From assembly GCF_009677585.1 (NCBI RefSeq), contig NZ_WKYV01000008.1:1-64000 (forward strand): a DNA stretch of 64,000 nucleotides. Direction: 5' to 3'. Below, piece by piece: positions 36,494-45,322 of the stretch. Origin of the DNA: Lactonifactor sp. BIOML-A5. Its GTDB lineage: Bacteria > Bacillota > Clostridia > Lachnospirales > Lachnospiraceae. The translations under genes were made by a program, and so were the position numbers. A model generated the notes under the pieces. The model did not search any database and was not told the DNA's origin. It worked only from the letters and a program-made list of their open reading frames with translations. The stretch's first letter is position 1; each line of letters starts with the position of its first letter.

Positions 36494-36748
36494 ATGGGTG
36501 AACTATCTAAACTTCCCAACATCGGCCCAGCCGTGGAGGCACAGCTGGAAGAAGTAGGCATTACCACACCGGAGCAGCTAAGAGAAACCGGCAGCCGGCA
36601 GGCATGGCTGAAGATTAAGGCCATTGATGATTCTGCCTGTATCCAAAGACTTTACGCCCTGGAAGGTGCAGTCCTGGGTATCAAAAAAAGCCAGCTTCCA
36701 TTGGACACAAAAACAGAGTTAAAAGAATTCTACCGGCAATTCAAGTGA
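36494..36748 (+). CDS. TfoX C-terminal-domain protein
   Basis: An 84-residue protein matching the TfoX C-terminal domain: helix-hairpin-helix pattern LPNIGPAVEAQLEEVGITT followed by a second helix pair. Full TfoX (Sxy) regulates competence in gammaproteobacteria; stand-alone C-terminal domains are common in Firmicutes with no known role and may bind DNA. The ATG at 36494 is preferred over one six bases upstream because AAGGAGG is then correctly spaced. Its 3' end overlaps the convergent ABC permease gene by eight bases. Confidence 0.8.
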   Translation: MGELSKLPNIGPAVEAQLEEVGITTPEQLRETGSRQAWLKIKAIDDSACIQRLYALEGAVLGIKKSQLPLDTKTELKEFYRQFK

Positions 36749-37874
36749 TCTGATATCTGCTGTAGCGTCGGCACCCTTTCAGCACACAGAATACGGTTAC
36801 AACAGCCACAATTCCGTATTCACTCCACCGGAACACAGCCGATGCGCTGGACAGTTCCGCCATAGGCATAAAAAGTGTCAGGGAACCAATGATTCCCCGG
36901 AGAAGGATTACGGTTCTGGAGGGACCCAGCATAGTTAATATAATACTGTACATTATCAGAGGAAGCACATAAAAGAAAAGGGACCACAGGAGGGATTTAA
37001 ACGTCTGCCGGCACCGGGACGATATAAAAAGTGTAATCCCTCCTGTCCCGATGTTGGCCAGAAACCCCGCCAGCAAATATCTTAAAAGAAGTCCCCCTGC
37101 CGTTCCCCTGGAGGCTCCCATATAGTATAAATCAGGGAAAACCAATTCCCCGCTTGCCCTTAATCCCTCTGTGCCGTAAACTCCTGCGAAAAGGGCAAAA
37201 AGTGCCCCGGACACCGCCAGATAAAGAATACCCGTAAGTCCCAGCACGGCCCCTGCCTTACAGACGGCATTTTTTCCCCGCCCATACTCTGTTGTCATCA
37301 GCACATTTACGGTTCCAAGGGCATACTCTTCTGAAAATACCGGTGCTGCCGCAATCACCGTCAACACAGCCAGAATCAGTCTGGCCATCATATGCATTTC
37401 AAGAAAATCACTTCCCCATACATCCCCATATGCATACTCCAATCCCCCATCCATCAGCGCACTGATTTCCGGAACATCCTGTGCCCTCACCAGCGCAGGG
37501 AATTCGGAGCCCCATCTTCGGGTAGAAAGGGACTCTGTCACAAACCGGTTGCAGGCATTCTCATAATACCCTTTTTTGGTGTCACCTGTCTCCGGATCTG
37601 TCTTTAGATTGTCTGCATATTCTGTCCACCCAAAAGTATCAATGATATCCTCAGCCTTTTCGCGGGTTAGGGGACCTTCATAGTTTTTGGCTGCCTCCAG
37701 GTTCTTTTCAATGGCCTCCATCCTTCGGTAACAGATGCCGTCCTCATATACATACTCACCTCCCAGAACACCTGTCCAAAAATAAAACCCCAAAAACAGA
37801 AGCCCCGCAAAGAGTCCCAGGTATAATATCTTTCTGGTACAAATCTTATATATTTCTGTCTGCAATATCTTCAT
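36741..37874 (-). CDS. ABC-2 type transporter permease
   Basis: A 377-residue membrane protein with an N-terminal helix (about 15-35), a large extracytoplasmic loop (about 36-160) rich in Tyr and acidic residues, and five or six C-terminal helices. This is the layout of ABC-2 family permeases. The start at 37874 follows GGGGAG; longer starts overlap the ATPase gene. It is the last gene of the sigma factor-membrane protein-ATPase-permease run. Likely an exporter or an antimicrobial-resistance transporter. Confidence 0.82.
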   Translation of the reverse strand: MKILQTEIYKICTRKILYLGLFAGLLFLGFYFWTGVLGGEYVYEDGICYRRMEAIEKNLEAAKNYEGPLTREKAEDIIDTFGWTEYADNLKTDPETGDTKKGYYENACNRFVTESLSTRRWGSEFPALVRAQDVPEISALMDGGLEYAYGDVWGSDFLEMHMMARLILAVLTVIAAAPVFSEEYALGTVNVLMTTEYGRGKNAVCKAGAVLGLTGILYLAVSGALFALFAGVYGTEGLRASGELVFPDLYYMGASRGTAGGLLLRYLLAGFLANIGTGGITLFISSRCRQTFKSLLWSLFFYVLPLIMYSIILTMLGPSRTVILLRGIIGSLTLFMPMAELSSASAVFRWSEYGIVAVVTVFCVLKGCRRYSRYQIT

Positions 37875-38748
37875 GCGCTCCCCTTCCCTCTTCTGTAACA
37901 TACAGATAAACATCTTCCAGACCCGGTTCCGCCGGTACTGCATTTTCACAGGGCTTATCCACCGAAAGCATGCGGAGTCTTACCTGGTTATCCACATTTT
38001 TAAGATTGCTTACCGGATACCTTTCTGTATACTCTTCCACTTTGTCCCCGGGGATCATACATTCCCATACACAGCCATACATCCTCTTTACCAACTCTTC
38101 CGGGCTGCCTCTCCCGATAATCTTACCCTTTTTCATAAGGAGAATCTCGTCTGCGATATAGGCTACATCTGCCACAATATGGGTAGACAAAATCACAATT
38201 CTGTTTTTTCCAAGGGAGCTGATAATGTTCCGGAAGCGGATGCGTTCTCTGGGATCCAGCCCGGAGGTAGGCTCATCCAGAATCAGAATCTCCGGATCGT
38301 TGAGCAGTGCCTGAGCGATTCCCAGTCTTCTCACCATTCCTCCGGAAAAGGTTTTAATCTTCTGCCTTTCCTCTCCTTCAAGCCCTACCAGCTTTAAGAG
38401 TTCCCGGCACCTCTCTTGGGCCATAGCCTTGGGCAGAGCCTTCAGCGATGCAAGGTACATAAGGTACCGCCATGGGGTAAACTCCGGGTAATACCCGAAT
38501 TCCTGCGGCAGATATCCCAAAAGGCGTCTGTATTCCCTCCCCATATTCTGTATAGGAATCCCGTTGCAGACGATTTCTCCCTCCCCGGAAGGGAGAAGAC
38601 TGCATATCATTCGCAGCAGTGTCGTTTTTCCCGCACCGTTTTCTCCCAGCAGACCGTATACCCCATTTGCAAACGAAACACTGATGTGATCTACTGCCAT
38701 TTTCTCCTTATACTGTTTTGTCACCCGATCCAGCTTTAACTCCAGCAT
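37846..38748 (-). CDS. ABC transporter ATP-binding protein
   Basis: A 300-residue ATPase subunit with Walker A GENGAGKTT (about 34-42), signature FSGGMVRR, Walker B LILDEPTSGLD and the H-loop STHIV. The last 70 or so residues form a C-terminal extension typical of drug or bacteriocin-type exporters. It overlaps the downstream permease start by 29 bases and the upstream membrane protein by 13, so translation is coupled. Probably forms an exporter with the permease. Confidence 0.92.
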   Translation of the reverse strand: MLELKLDRVTKQYKEKMAVDHISVSFANGVYGLLGENGAGKTTLLRMICSLLPSGEGEIVCNGIPIQNMGREYRRLLGYLPQEFGYYPEFTPWRYLMYLASLKALPKAMAQERCRELLKLVGLEGEERQKIKTFSGGMVRRLGIAQALLNDPEILILDEPTSGLDPRERIRFRNIISSLGKNRIVILSTHIVADVAYIADEILLMKKGKIIGRGSPEELVKRMYGCVWECMIPGDKVEEYTERYPVSNLKNVDNQVRLRMLSVDKPCENAVPAEPGLEDVYLYVTEEGRGAHEDIADRNI

Positions 38749-39488
38749 ATTTTCTCTCCTCCCACAGACAGTTTCTTAAACAGAGAATGCAGCTCCAGCC
38801 CCAGAAGAACCACTCCCATGAGAAACACTCCCCCCCATACCGGCAGATACATCTGTCGGTATACACCCGGGAACGCCCCGGGGATCATGGCTGCCAGACC
38901 CATAAAGACCGCAGCCGTAATCTGAGGCCACTTTTTCCCCATGTTTCTGCCCCAGAACAGCAGAAGCAGGTAGCACCCGTGGGAGATCACAAAGGGGACA
39001 AGAATATACAGGCACAGGGCCAATATTCCAAAGTCTGTTTTTCTGGAAAGCCCCCCTATCACTCCTGTAAGAATAGCAACGTTTATACTCCCTGATAGTA
39101 TCATTTTAATTGCCCAGAGCTGTCCCAGGTTAAAATAGCAGCTCTCTTCCAGCTCTCCCATCTGAAAAGACTGGCTTCTGCCAAGTTCCATCACGGTCAC
39201 TATGCCTATGCTTGCTGCAAGAACGGAAGCGTAGAACAGATAGGGAGCATCCTCCCGGGAAAGATTTCCCAACAGAAGAAATAAGACTATCCCTACTCCC
39301 GCAAAAGCTCCCTGGCCAATCCAATACCCTCTGGATATATAGGAAAGCTGACTTTTCAGAATCTCCAGCCAAGAGGGACAGTACACCAGTCTCTTATAGG
39401 CGGCTGCCTCCTGTATTTTGTAAAGGGACTCCTTTTTCCTTATGGGATCCACCGGGAGTTCCGGCAGCTTTATTTTGTCATTCCCCAT
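38736..39488 (-). CDS. Six-helix membrane protein in sigma/ABC operon
   Basis: A 250-residue protein with a soluble N-terminal 55 residues and about six membrane helices. I recognise no family signature. It lies between an ECF sigma gene (11-base overlap) and an ABC ATPase gene (13-base overlap). Two roles fit: an anti-sigma factor, which usually follows its sigma gene and is membrane-bound, or a second permease subunit. No zinc-binding anti-sigma motif (HxxxCxxC) is present. Confidence 0.7.
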   Translation of the reverse strand: MGNDKIKLPELPVDPIRKKESLYKIQEAAAYKRLVYCPSWLEILKSQLSYISRGYWIGQGAFAGVGIVLFLLLGNLSREDAPYLFYASVLAASIGIVTVMELGRSQSFQMGELEESCYFNLGQLWAIKMILSGSINVAILTGVIGGLSRKTDFGILALCLYILVPFVISHGCYLLLLFWGRNMGKKWPQITAAVFMGLAAMIPGAFPGVYRQMYLPVWGGVFLMGVVLLGLELHSLFKKLSVGGEKICWS

Positions 39489-40032
39489 AAAAATCCTCCT
39501 TTCTCAGCATTTTTTTCAATTTCTCGGTTCCCTGCTTCATCCGGGATTTTACGGTGGATGTCCCTGCCCCTGTGACGGCTCCGATTTCCCTGTAGGTAAG
39601 CCCGCTGCAGCAGTGCAGAACAATTACCTCCCGCTGCATAGGCGGCAGACGCAACAATGCCTCCCGTACTTTTCCTATCCGCTCAGCCCTCAAGACCCTC
39701 TCACTGGCAGCGTCCCCGCCTATACACTCTCCCTCCGGATTCAGAAGCGAGTCCCAAAGCACTGACCTCCTCTTTTTCTCACAATGAAAATAGTCTCTGC
39801 ATACATTCATGGCAATGGCAAGAAGGTACCCCTTCAGATTCTTGTGGCGGTAATGATCCACATACCGTATGAATCGGAGGAAGGTCTCCTGGGCAAGATC
39901 ATAAGACTGATCCGGGCTGCCGGTCTGATAGCAGCAGAAGCGGTATATGTCATCGTAGTACTTTTCAGCAATGGTATTCAGGTATTCTTTACTGCCCTGC
40001 CGGATCTGCTCAATCATCTGGCCGTCATCCAT
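39478..40032 (-). CDS. ECF-type RNA polymerase sigma factor
   Basis: A 184-residue ECF sigma factor. Region 2 contains YDLAQETFLRFIRYVD, and region 4 carries the helix-turn-helix REVIVLHCCSGLTYREIGAV with the TSTVKSRMKQG recognition part. It directs RNA polymerase to a small regulon, very likely including this operon. It is followed without gap by the membrane protein, ABC ATPase and permease genes. Its trigger is probably envelope stress or an antimicrobial peptide, by analogy to similar operons. Confidence 0.9.
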   Translation of the reverse strand: MDDGQMIEQIRQGSKEYLNTIAEKYYDDIYRFCCYQTGSPDQSYDLAQETFLRFIRYVDHYRHKNLKGYLLAIAMNVCRDYFHCEKKRRSVLWDSLLNPEGECIGGDAASERVLRAERIGKVREALLRLPPMQREVIVLHCCSGLTYREIGAVTGAGTSTVKSRMKQGTEKLKKMLRKEDFYGE

Positions 40033-40102
40033 AAAACATCCCTCCTTATTCCCTTTACCTATATAACTGCCATAATATCATAAAGGTTTTAAATATTTAA
40101 AT

Positions 40103-40146
40103 AAAAAAGTCTTCAAACGCTTTGCTCTAAGCGTTTGAAGACTTTA
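40103..40146 (-). terminator. Terminator of the tRNA-Tyr/tRNA-Leu transcript
   Basis: Perfect 17-bp stem AAAGTCTTCAAACGCTT/AAGCGTTTGAAGACTTT around a short loop, with a T run on the minus strand. It lies 60 bases beyond tRNA-Leu and may also block transcription towards the sigma operon. Confidence 0.88.
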
Positions 40147-40207
40147 CTGCGTTAAGCCTGAAATAAAATAAAGGAAACGCTGCTAATTCACGTTTCCCTT
40201 ACTTTAG

Positions 40208-40293
40208 TGCCGCAGACCGGAATCGAACCGGTACGAAGTTTAACCCTCGCAGGATTTTAAGTCCTGTGCGTCTGCCAGTTCCGCCACTGCGGC
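40208..40293 (-). tRNA. tRNA-Leu (TAA)
   Basis: An 86-nt class II tRNA: acceptor GCCGCAG/CTGCGGC, anticodon loop CTTAAAA (anticodon TAA), long variable arm and T loop TTCGATT. CCA is not encoded. Confidence 0.96.
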
Positions 40294-40311
40294 AGTGGAT
40301 AAACAATCCAG

Positions 40312-40393
40312 TGGATGGAGAAGGATTCGAACCTTCGAAGGCGTTGCCAACAGATTTACAGTCTGCCCCCTTTGGCCACTCGGGAATCCATCC
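40312..40393 (-). tRNA. tRNA-Tyr (GTA)
   Basis: An 82-nt class II tRNA: acceptor GGATGGA/TCCATCC, anticodon loop CTGTAAA (anticodon GTA), variable arm and T loop TTCGAAT. It lies 18 bases before tRNA-Leu on the same transcript. Confidence 0.96.
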
Positions 40394-40445
40394 ATGCATT
40401 GATTTTCCAAAGAAAACCAATGGTTATTGCTTCTGACAAGATCCG

Positions 40446-40474
40446 ATTTTACCACAATCCATTTGAGAATGCAA
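40446..40474 (-). promoter_or_regulatory. Sigma-A promoter of the tRNA-Tyr/Leu operon
   Basis: Minus-strand -35 TTGCAT (40469-40474), a 17-bp spacer and -10 TAAAAT (40446-40451), about 53 bases before tRNA-Tyr. Confidence 0.75.
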
Positions 40475-40502
40475 GTACTTTTCCTCTGTTTTCCCGGGGA
40501 AT

Positions 40503-42623
40503 TCAGCTTTTATTTGACGGTATTTTCCGGAGTACTACCGCAGATACCGGGGGAAGTTCAATCTCAAGCATACCATTATTACTCTGGTATACGGTTTTGT
40601 CAAAGGTATATCCCTCTGCAGTGGTAAGAGCTATCCGCTCGTAGATATCCACACCCGCTCTTTCAGACCCCAGCTGCCATACAGGAATCGTCAGGAAGGC
40701 CGATTCCTGCCGGTTATTGACGCTGATCACCATCTTGTAATGCCTGGTGAATCTTCCATAGGTAAGTCTCTGATAATCGTTGTGAAGATATTTTAAGGAG
40801 CCGTGGAGCAGAGACTCACTGCCTTTGTGTATCTGAATCATACCTTTATAGAATTCCAGCAGTTCCATATCTTCTCTTCCCCAGGGGTAAGTTCTTCTGT
40901 TATCCGGATCTGTAAATCCACAGAGCCCCACCTCATCACCGTAGTAGATCGTCGGTGCTCCGGGCCATGTCATCTGCATGACAATGGCCTCCCTGAAGAC
41001 GGCTTTGCTTACCCCCTCCTCTGCTGCCCGGGGGCCCAGCTGTGCAACTCTTCCCACTTTTTTGTTGGTCCTGGTAAGAAACCTGGAGTGGTCATGATTG
41101 GATAACTCATTCATTGCCACCTCCAGAGTCGGCTCTGTCATTCTGGATAAATGATATGTCATAGCATTCTTAAACGCATCGCTGTTTCCGTAAAGGCCTC
41201 CGTTATACTCATCGCTGTGCTTCTCCATCCCTGTCAAAAACCAGGTGATGGGCTCCATGAAGGCATCATAATTCATTATGGTATCCCACTCATCTCCGTG
41301 AAGCCACTCTCCGGCCTCTCCGTAATGCTCTGCCAAGATAATGGCGTCGGGATTGGCCTCTTTCACATTCTTTCGGAAATCCTTCCAGAATCTGTGGTTG
41401 TATTCGTTGCTGTGTCCCAGATCCGCAGCAACATCCAGCCGCCATCCGTCCACATTATAGGGCGGAGATACCCATTTCCTGGCAACCTCCATAATATATT
41501 CATAAAGCTTATCCGATCGTTCATAGTTCAGTTTCGGGAGGGTGTCATGCCCCCACCATCCGTCATAAGAATCGTTGTAAGGCCATGCATTTTCATTGTA
41601 AAAGTGGAAAAAGCTCCTGTACGGGCTGAATGCATCCACATAAGCCCCCTTGTCATATCCTTCCGCATACTCATAAATCCGCTCTCTGTCCAGCCATTTA
41701 TTAAAGGAACCGCAGTGATTGAAGACCCCATCCAGGATAATGCGCATTCCTCTCCGGTGCACCTCCTCCACAAATTCCGCAAAAAACTGGTTGCTGGCCT
41801 CCAGGTTCTTTTTGTCTGTGACCCTTTTGATATATTTGCCGGCGTGAGCATTTTCCCGATCCCAGTCTGCCAGCAATTCGCCGCCGTCTTCCACAATTTT
41901 TCCATAATGGGGGTCGATGTAGTCATAGTCCTGGCAATCGTACTTATGATTGGACGGGGAGACAAATATGGGATTCAGATACAGGACATCCACCCCCAGC
42001 TCCTGGAGGTAATCCAGTTTATCCCAAATGCCCTGAATATCACCGCCGTAAAACCTGTGAATGTCCATGGGCTGAGGTGTTTCGTACCAATCCAGCACCT
42101 TCTGGCTTTTGGCACCGATGTAGAAGTACTCTCCCGTCTCCACATCATTGGAGGGATCCCCGTTGAAGAAGCGATCCACATAAATTTGATACATCACAGC
42201 CCCTTTTGCCCACTGTGGGGTATGGAATCCCGGGACAATGGAAAACTGGGTGTAAATGGGCTGTTCCTTTGCCAATCCCTGCTCACTGAAATAGCAGCGG
42301 ATCCTGCCTGAGGTTATTTCAAAATAGTAATAGATGGGTTCTTCATCTACCTGTAACTGTGTCTCATAAAAATCAAACCCGCACTCTGTATACGCATAGT
42401 CCATAAGTGTTTTCTGTTCCCCCCGGACAATGTAGACTCCGTCCACATTATTTTCCAGGGTTCTAAACCGGATCGTTACCGTATCACCCGGATCCGGCTC
42501 ATAGGGTTCTCTGTAATTCTGTGTTCTGTCGCTATATAAAGCAGCCTTGTTAAACAGCGGCCGCATATTTGATACATACTGCTGAATCTTACGAACTTCC
42601 TGATAATTTCCATGTTGCATCAT
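40503..42623 (-). CDS. GH13 alpha-amylase family glycosidase (neopullulanase-like)
   Basis: A 706-residue cytoplasmic enzyme (no signal peptide). An N-terminal beta-sandwich like CBM34 (about 25-130) precedes a GH13 barrel. Conserved regions are DGVFNHCG (region I), GWRLDVAADL with the nucleophile aspartate (II), ILAEHYGE with the acid/base glutamate (III) and SNHDHSR (IV). This arrangement suits neopullulanase, cyclomaltodextrinase or maltogenic amylase acting on imported maltodextrins. The start has AAAGGGG upstream; two adjacent ATGs are possible. It stands alone, so no sugar transporter defines the substrate. Confidence 0.9.
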   Translation of the reverse strand: MMQHGNYQEVRKIQQYVSNMRPLFNKAALYSDRTQNYREPYEPDPGDTVTIRFRTLENNVDGVYIVRGEQKTLMDYAYTECGFDFYETQLQVDEEPIYYYFEITSGRIRCYFSEQGLAKEQPIYTQFSIVPGFHTPQWAKGAVMYQIYVDRFFNGDPSNDVETGEYFYIGAKSQKVLDWYETPQPMDIHRFYGGDIQGIWDKLDYLQELGVDVLYLNPIFVSPSNHKYDCQDYDYIDPHYGKIVEDGGELLADWDRENAHAGKYIKRVTDKKNLEASNQFFAEFVEEVHRRGMRIILDGVFNHCGSFNKWLDRERIYEYAEGYDKGAYVDAFSPYRSFFHFYNENAWPYNDSYDGWWGHDTLPKLNYERSDKLYEYIMEVARKWVSPPYNVDGWRLDVAADLGHSNEYNHRFWKDFRKNVKEANPDAIILAEHYGEAGEWLHGDEWDTIMNYDAFMEPITWFLTGMEKHSDEYNGGLYGNSDAFKNAMTYHLSRMTEPTLEVAMNELSNHDHSRFLTRTNKKVGRVAQLGPRAAEEGVSKAVFREAIVMQMTWPGAPTIYYGDEVGLCGFTDPDNRRTYPWGREDMELLEFYKGMIQIHKGSESLLHGSLKYLHNDYQRLTYGRFTRHYKMVISVNNRQESAFLTIPVWQLGSERAGVDIYERIALTTAEGYTFDKTVYQSNNGMLEIELPPVSAVVLRKIPSNKS

Positions 42624-42706
42624 ATTCCGTCCCCTTTATTCAATGATGGAAATGCCTCTTTTCATTTTATACGCTGACATCCTCCAATACAACTATTTTC
42701 AAACGT

Positions 42707-42738
42707 AAAAAAGACAGCTACCGAACGCTGTCTTTTTT
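42707..42738. terminator. Hairpin between ftsH and the GH13 gene
   Basis: Perfect stem AAAAAGACAGC/GCTGTCTTTTT with loop TACCGAAC, functional in either direction. It probably ends the ftsH transcript or, if a TATAAT near 42800 is used for the GH13 gene, lies in that gene's leader. The 332-base gap 42624-42955 otherwise holds only A/T-rich sequence. Confidence 0.75.
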
Positions 42739-42955
42739 GGAGAAGGTATTTCTTCTTATGGGGTGTAGCAAAAACTATATAATGTATTGGGGGGTTTTTA
42801 CAGTTATTATTATAGCAAGCGGCAAGGGAAAAGTGTGCACAATCTTCACTGATATTTCAGTTCATTTTTGGGCGTTTTTTTACACCGTCCCATTTCCCTC
42901 TTCCGCCTCCTGCTAAAAAATATACAAAAACCCTTTTCTGTCAGTAAAAAACCTT

Positions 42956-44782
42956 CTAAGCCATAGCCTTCTCTTCAAACAGCGCTTCAAACTCTTCTCT
43001 TCCGATTTTTTCTTTATCCAATAATAAATCCACGCATTTATGAAGAACATCCTCATGACTCTGGATTAATGTTTTTGCTTTCTCGTAAGCTTCATCAATA
43101 ATACGCTTCACTTCGCTATCAATAGTGGTAGCTACATTTTCTCCGTAGCCCCTGGTATGGGCCAAATCTCTGCCGATAAAGACTTCTTCATCGTCTTCCC
43201 CATAATTGATAAGTCCCACTTTTTCGGACATACCATACTTGGTTACCATAGCCCGGGCCAGTTTTGTTGCCTGTTTGATATCCTGGGAGGCCCCTGTAGT
43301 CACATCCTTAAATACCAGTTCCTCTGCCACACGCCCTCCCAGATCCACAACAATATGCTGCAGCATCTGATTCTTGGTATTAAACATCTCATCTTTTTCC
43401 GGAAGGGGCATGGTATATCCGGCGGCCCCCATTCCGGTAGGAATGATTGAGATGGTGTGGACAGGCCCCACATCCGGCAGGAGGTGGAACAATATGGCAT
43501 GCCCTGCCTCGTGATATGCTGTAATCCGTTTCTCTTTTTCAGAAATGATCCGGCTCTTCTTTTCAGAACCGATTCCTACCTTTACAAAGGATTCCTTCAA
43601 ATCCGCCTGCACAATATAGGCCCGTTCCTTTTTTGCCGCCAAAATAGCCGCTTCATTGATAAGGTTTTCCAGATCCGCACCGGTAAATCCTGCAGTAGTC
43701 TGGGCAATCTCTTTCAGATTTACGTCGTCTCCCAGAGGCTTCCCTTTGGCATGGACATGAAGAATCTCTTCTCTGCCTTTAATATCTGGTTTTCCCACTC
43801 CAACCTTTCGGTCAAATCGTCCTGGCCTCAGAATAGCGGGATCCAGAATGTCCACACGGTTTGTGGCTGACATTACAATAATTCCCTCATTCACCCCAAA
43901 GCCGTCCATTTCCACAAGCAGCTGGTTGAGGGTCTGTTCCCTCTCGTCATGGCCGCCGCCCATTCCTGTGCCCCTGCGTCTGGCCACTGCATCAATCTCG
44001 TCTATAAAAATAATACATGGGGCATTCTTCTTTCCTTCTTCGAATAAATCTCTCACACGGGAAGCGCCCACTCCCACAAACATCTCTACAAAGTCAGACC
44101 CGGAGATGCTGAAAAACGGAACTCCCGCCTCTCCCGCTACTGCCTTGGCGAGGAGTGTCTTACCTGTACCCGGCGGTCCAACCAGAAGAACCCCTTTGGG
44201 AATCCTGGCGCCCACCTTTGTATACTTCTGTGGATTTTTAAGGAAATCCACTATCTCGACTAAGTCCTCTTTTTCTTCCTGAAGTCCTGCTACATTGGCA
44301 AAGGTGACTTTTTTCTCTGCGTCCACGGACATCTTGGCACGGCTCTTACCAAAGTTCATCATCTTGGCGTTGCTGCCGCCTCCTGACATCTGGCGGTTCA
44401 TCATCATAATCATAAAGATTACCAGACCTCCGGTCAGCAGCAGGGGCAGAATAGATGACATGAACACATTATCCCCGGGGACATCGTACAGGGTCGGCAC
44501 AATATAGGACCCTTCCAGATATTCCTCTACCTTTACCACATCGCTCACATAAAACTGTCTCTGTTCTCCTCCCTTTAATTCCAGCACTACCTGTCCTGTG
44601 GGCACTGCATTGTTGGGATGAATGGCTACTTTTGTTATATTTTGGCTGTCTACATCTTTCACAAAATCCTGATACGTATAAGAATTATTCGTTGTCACCT
44701 GATTGGTAATGAACCACCAGGCCCCGATAATCAGAACTCCAAGGACCAGATAGAATCCTAACCCTCTTGTTTGCTTATTCAC
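42956..44782 (-). CDS. ftsH: ATP-dependent zinc metalloprotease FtsH
   Basis: A 608-residue membrane protease that degrades misfolded and regulatory membrane and cytoplasmic proteins. Two helices (about 8-26 and 108-125) flank a short outer domain. The AAA domain has Walker A GPPGTGKT, Walker B FIDEIDA and the arginine-finger segment (RPGRFDR). The zinc site HEAGH follows with a downstream aspartate ligand. The usual acidic C-terminal tail is short. It ends the hpt-ftsH part of the operon, 18 bases after hpt, as in many Firmicutes. Confidence 0.97.
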   Translation of the reverse strand: MNKQTRGLGFYLVLGVLIIGAWWFITNQVTTNNSYTYQDFVKDVDSQNITKVAIHPNNAVPTGQVVLELKGGEQRQFYVSDVVKVEEYLEGSYIVPTLYDVPGDNVFMSSILPLLLTGGLVIFMIMMMNRQMSGGGSNAKMMNFGKSRAKMSVDAEKKVTFANVAGLQEEKEDLVEIVDFLKNPQKYTKVGARIPKGVLLVGPPGTGKTLLAKAVAGEAGVPFFSISGSDFVEMFVGVGASRVRDLFEEGKKNAPCIIFIDEIDAVARRRGTGMGGGHDEREQTLNQLLVEMDGFGVNEGIIVMSATNRVDILDPAILRPGRFDRKVGVGKPDIKGREEILHVHAKGKPLGDDVNLKEIAQTTAGFTGADLENLINEAAILAAKKERAYIVQADLKESFVKVGIGSEKKSRIISEKEKRITAYHEAGHAILFHLLPDVGPVHTISIIPTGMGAAGYTMPLPEKDEMFNTKNQMLQHIVVDLGGRVAEELVFKDVTTGASQDIKQATKLARAMVTKYGMSEKVGLINYGEDDEEVFIGRDLAHTRGYGENVATTIDSEVKRIIDEAYEKAKTLIQSHEDVLHKCVDLLLDKEKIGREEFEALFEEKAMA

Positions 44783-44800
44783 TTCCTGCTCTCCTTTTCC

Positions 44801-45322
44801 CTAAAGTTCTACCACACCTATATATGGAAGATTTCTGTATTTCTGTGCATAATCCAGGCCGTATCCCACAACGAACTCGTCCGGGATATTGAAGCACACG
44901 TAATCCACCTGCACGTCCCGCACTCTGCGCTCCGGCTTATCCAGGAGCGTACAGAGCTTCAGGCTTTTTGGTCCTCTCTGGCGCAGAACCTCCATCAGAT
45001 AGCTCAGCGTTCTTCCGGAGTCAATAATGTCCTCCACAATTAATACATCCTTGCCCTCCAGCGGCTCATCCAGATCTTTTACAATCCTCACTACTCCGCT
45101 GGATTTCGTGTCGTCACCATAGCTGGACACGGACATAAAGTCCAGGCTGACCGGTACTTTGAGTCTCTTTGCCAGTTCACAGGTGAAAAATACGCCGCCT
45201 TTCAGCACACAGATTAGATGTACGCTTCTGCCCTCGTAGTCCCTGCTGATCTGCTCTCCGATTTCCCGTATTCTTTTCTCTACTTCCTCCTCGCTGAGCA
45301 GCACGTGAACTTTTTCACTCAT
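44801..45322 (-). CDS. hpt: Hypoxanthine phosphoribosyltransferase
   Basis: A 173-residue purine salvage enzyme that makes IMP or GMP from the base and PRPP. The PRPP-binding motif VLIVEDIIDSGRT and the early LKGGVFF segment are clear, with the C-terminal YAQKYRNLPYIG ending typical of the family. It overlaps the tilS stop by eight bases and precedes ftsH; tilS-hpt-ftsH is a conserved Firmicute order. Confidence 0.96.
   Translation of the reverse strand: MSEKVHVLLSEEEVEKRIREIGEQISRDYEGRSVHLICVLKGGVFFTCELAKRLKVPVSLDFMSVSSYGDDTKSSGVVRIVKDLDEPLEGKDVLIVEDIIDSGRTLSYLMEVLRQRGPKSLKLCTLLDKPERRVRDVQVDYVCFNIPDEFVVGYGLDYAQKYRNLPYIGVVEL

Noticed and set aside
40199..40455. Two open frames over the tRNA genes
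   Set aside because: They are translations of tRNA-Tyr and tRNA-Leu.
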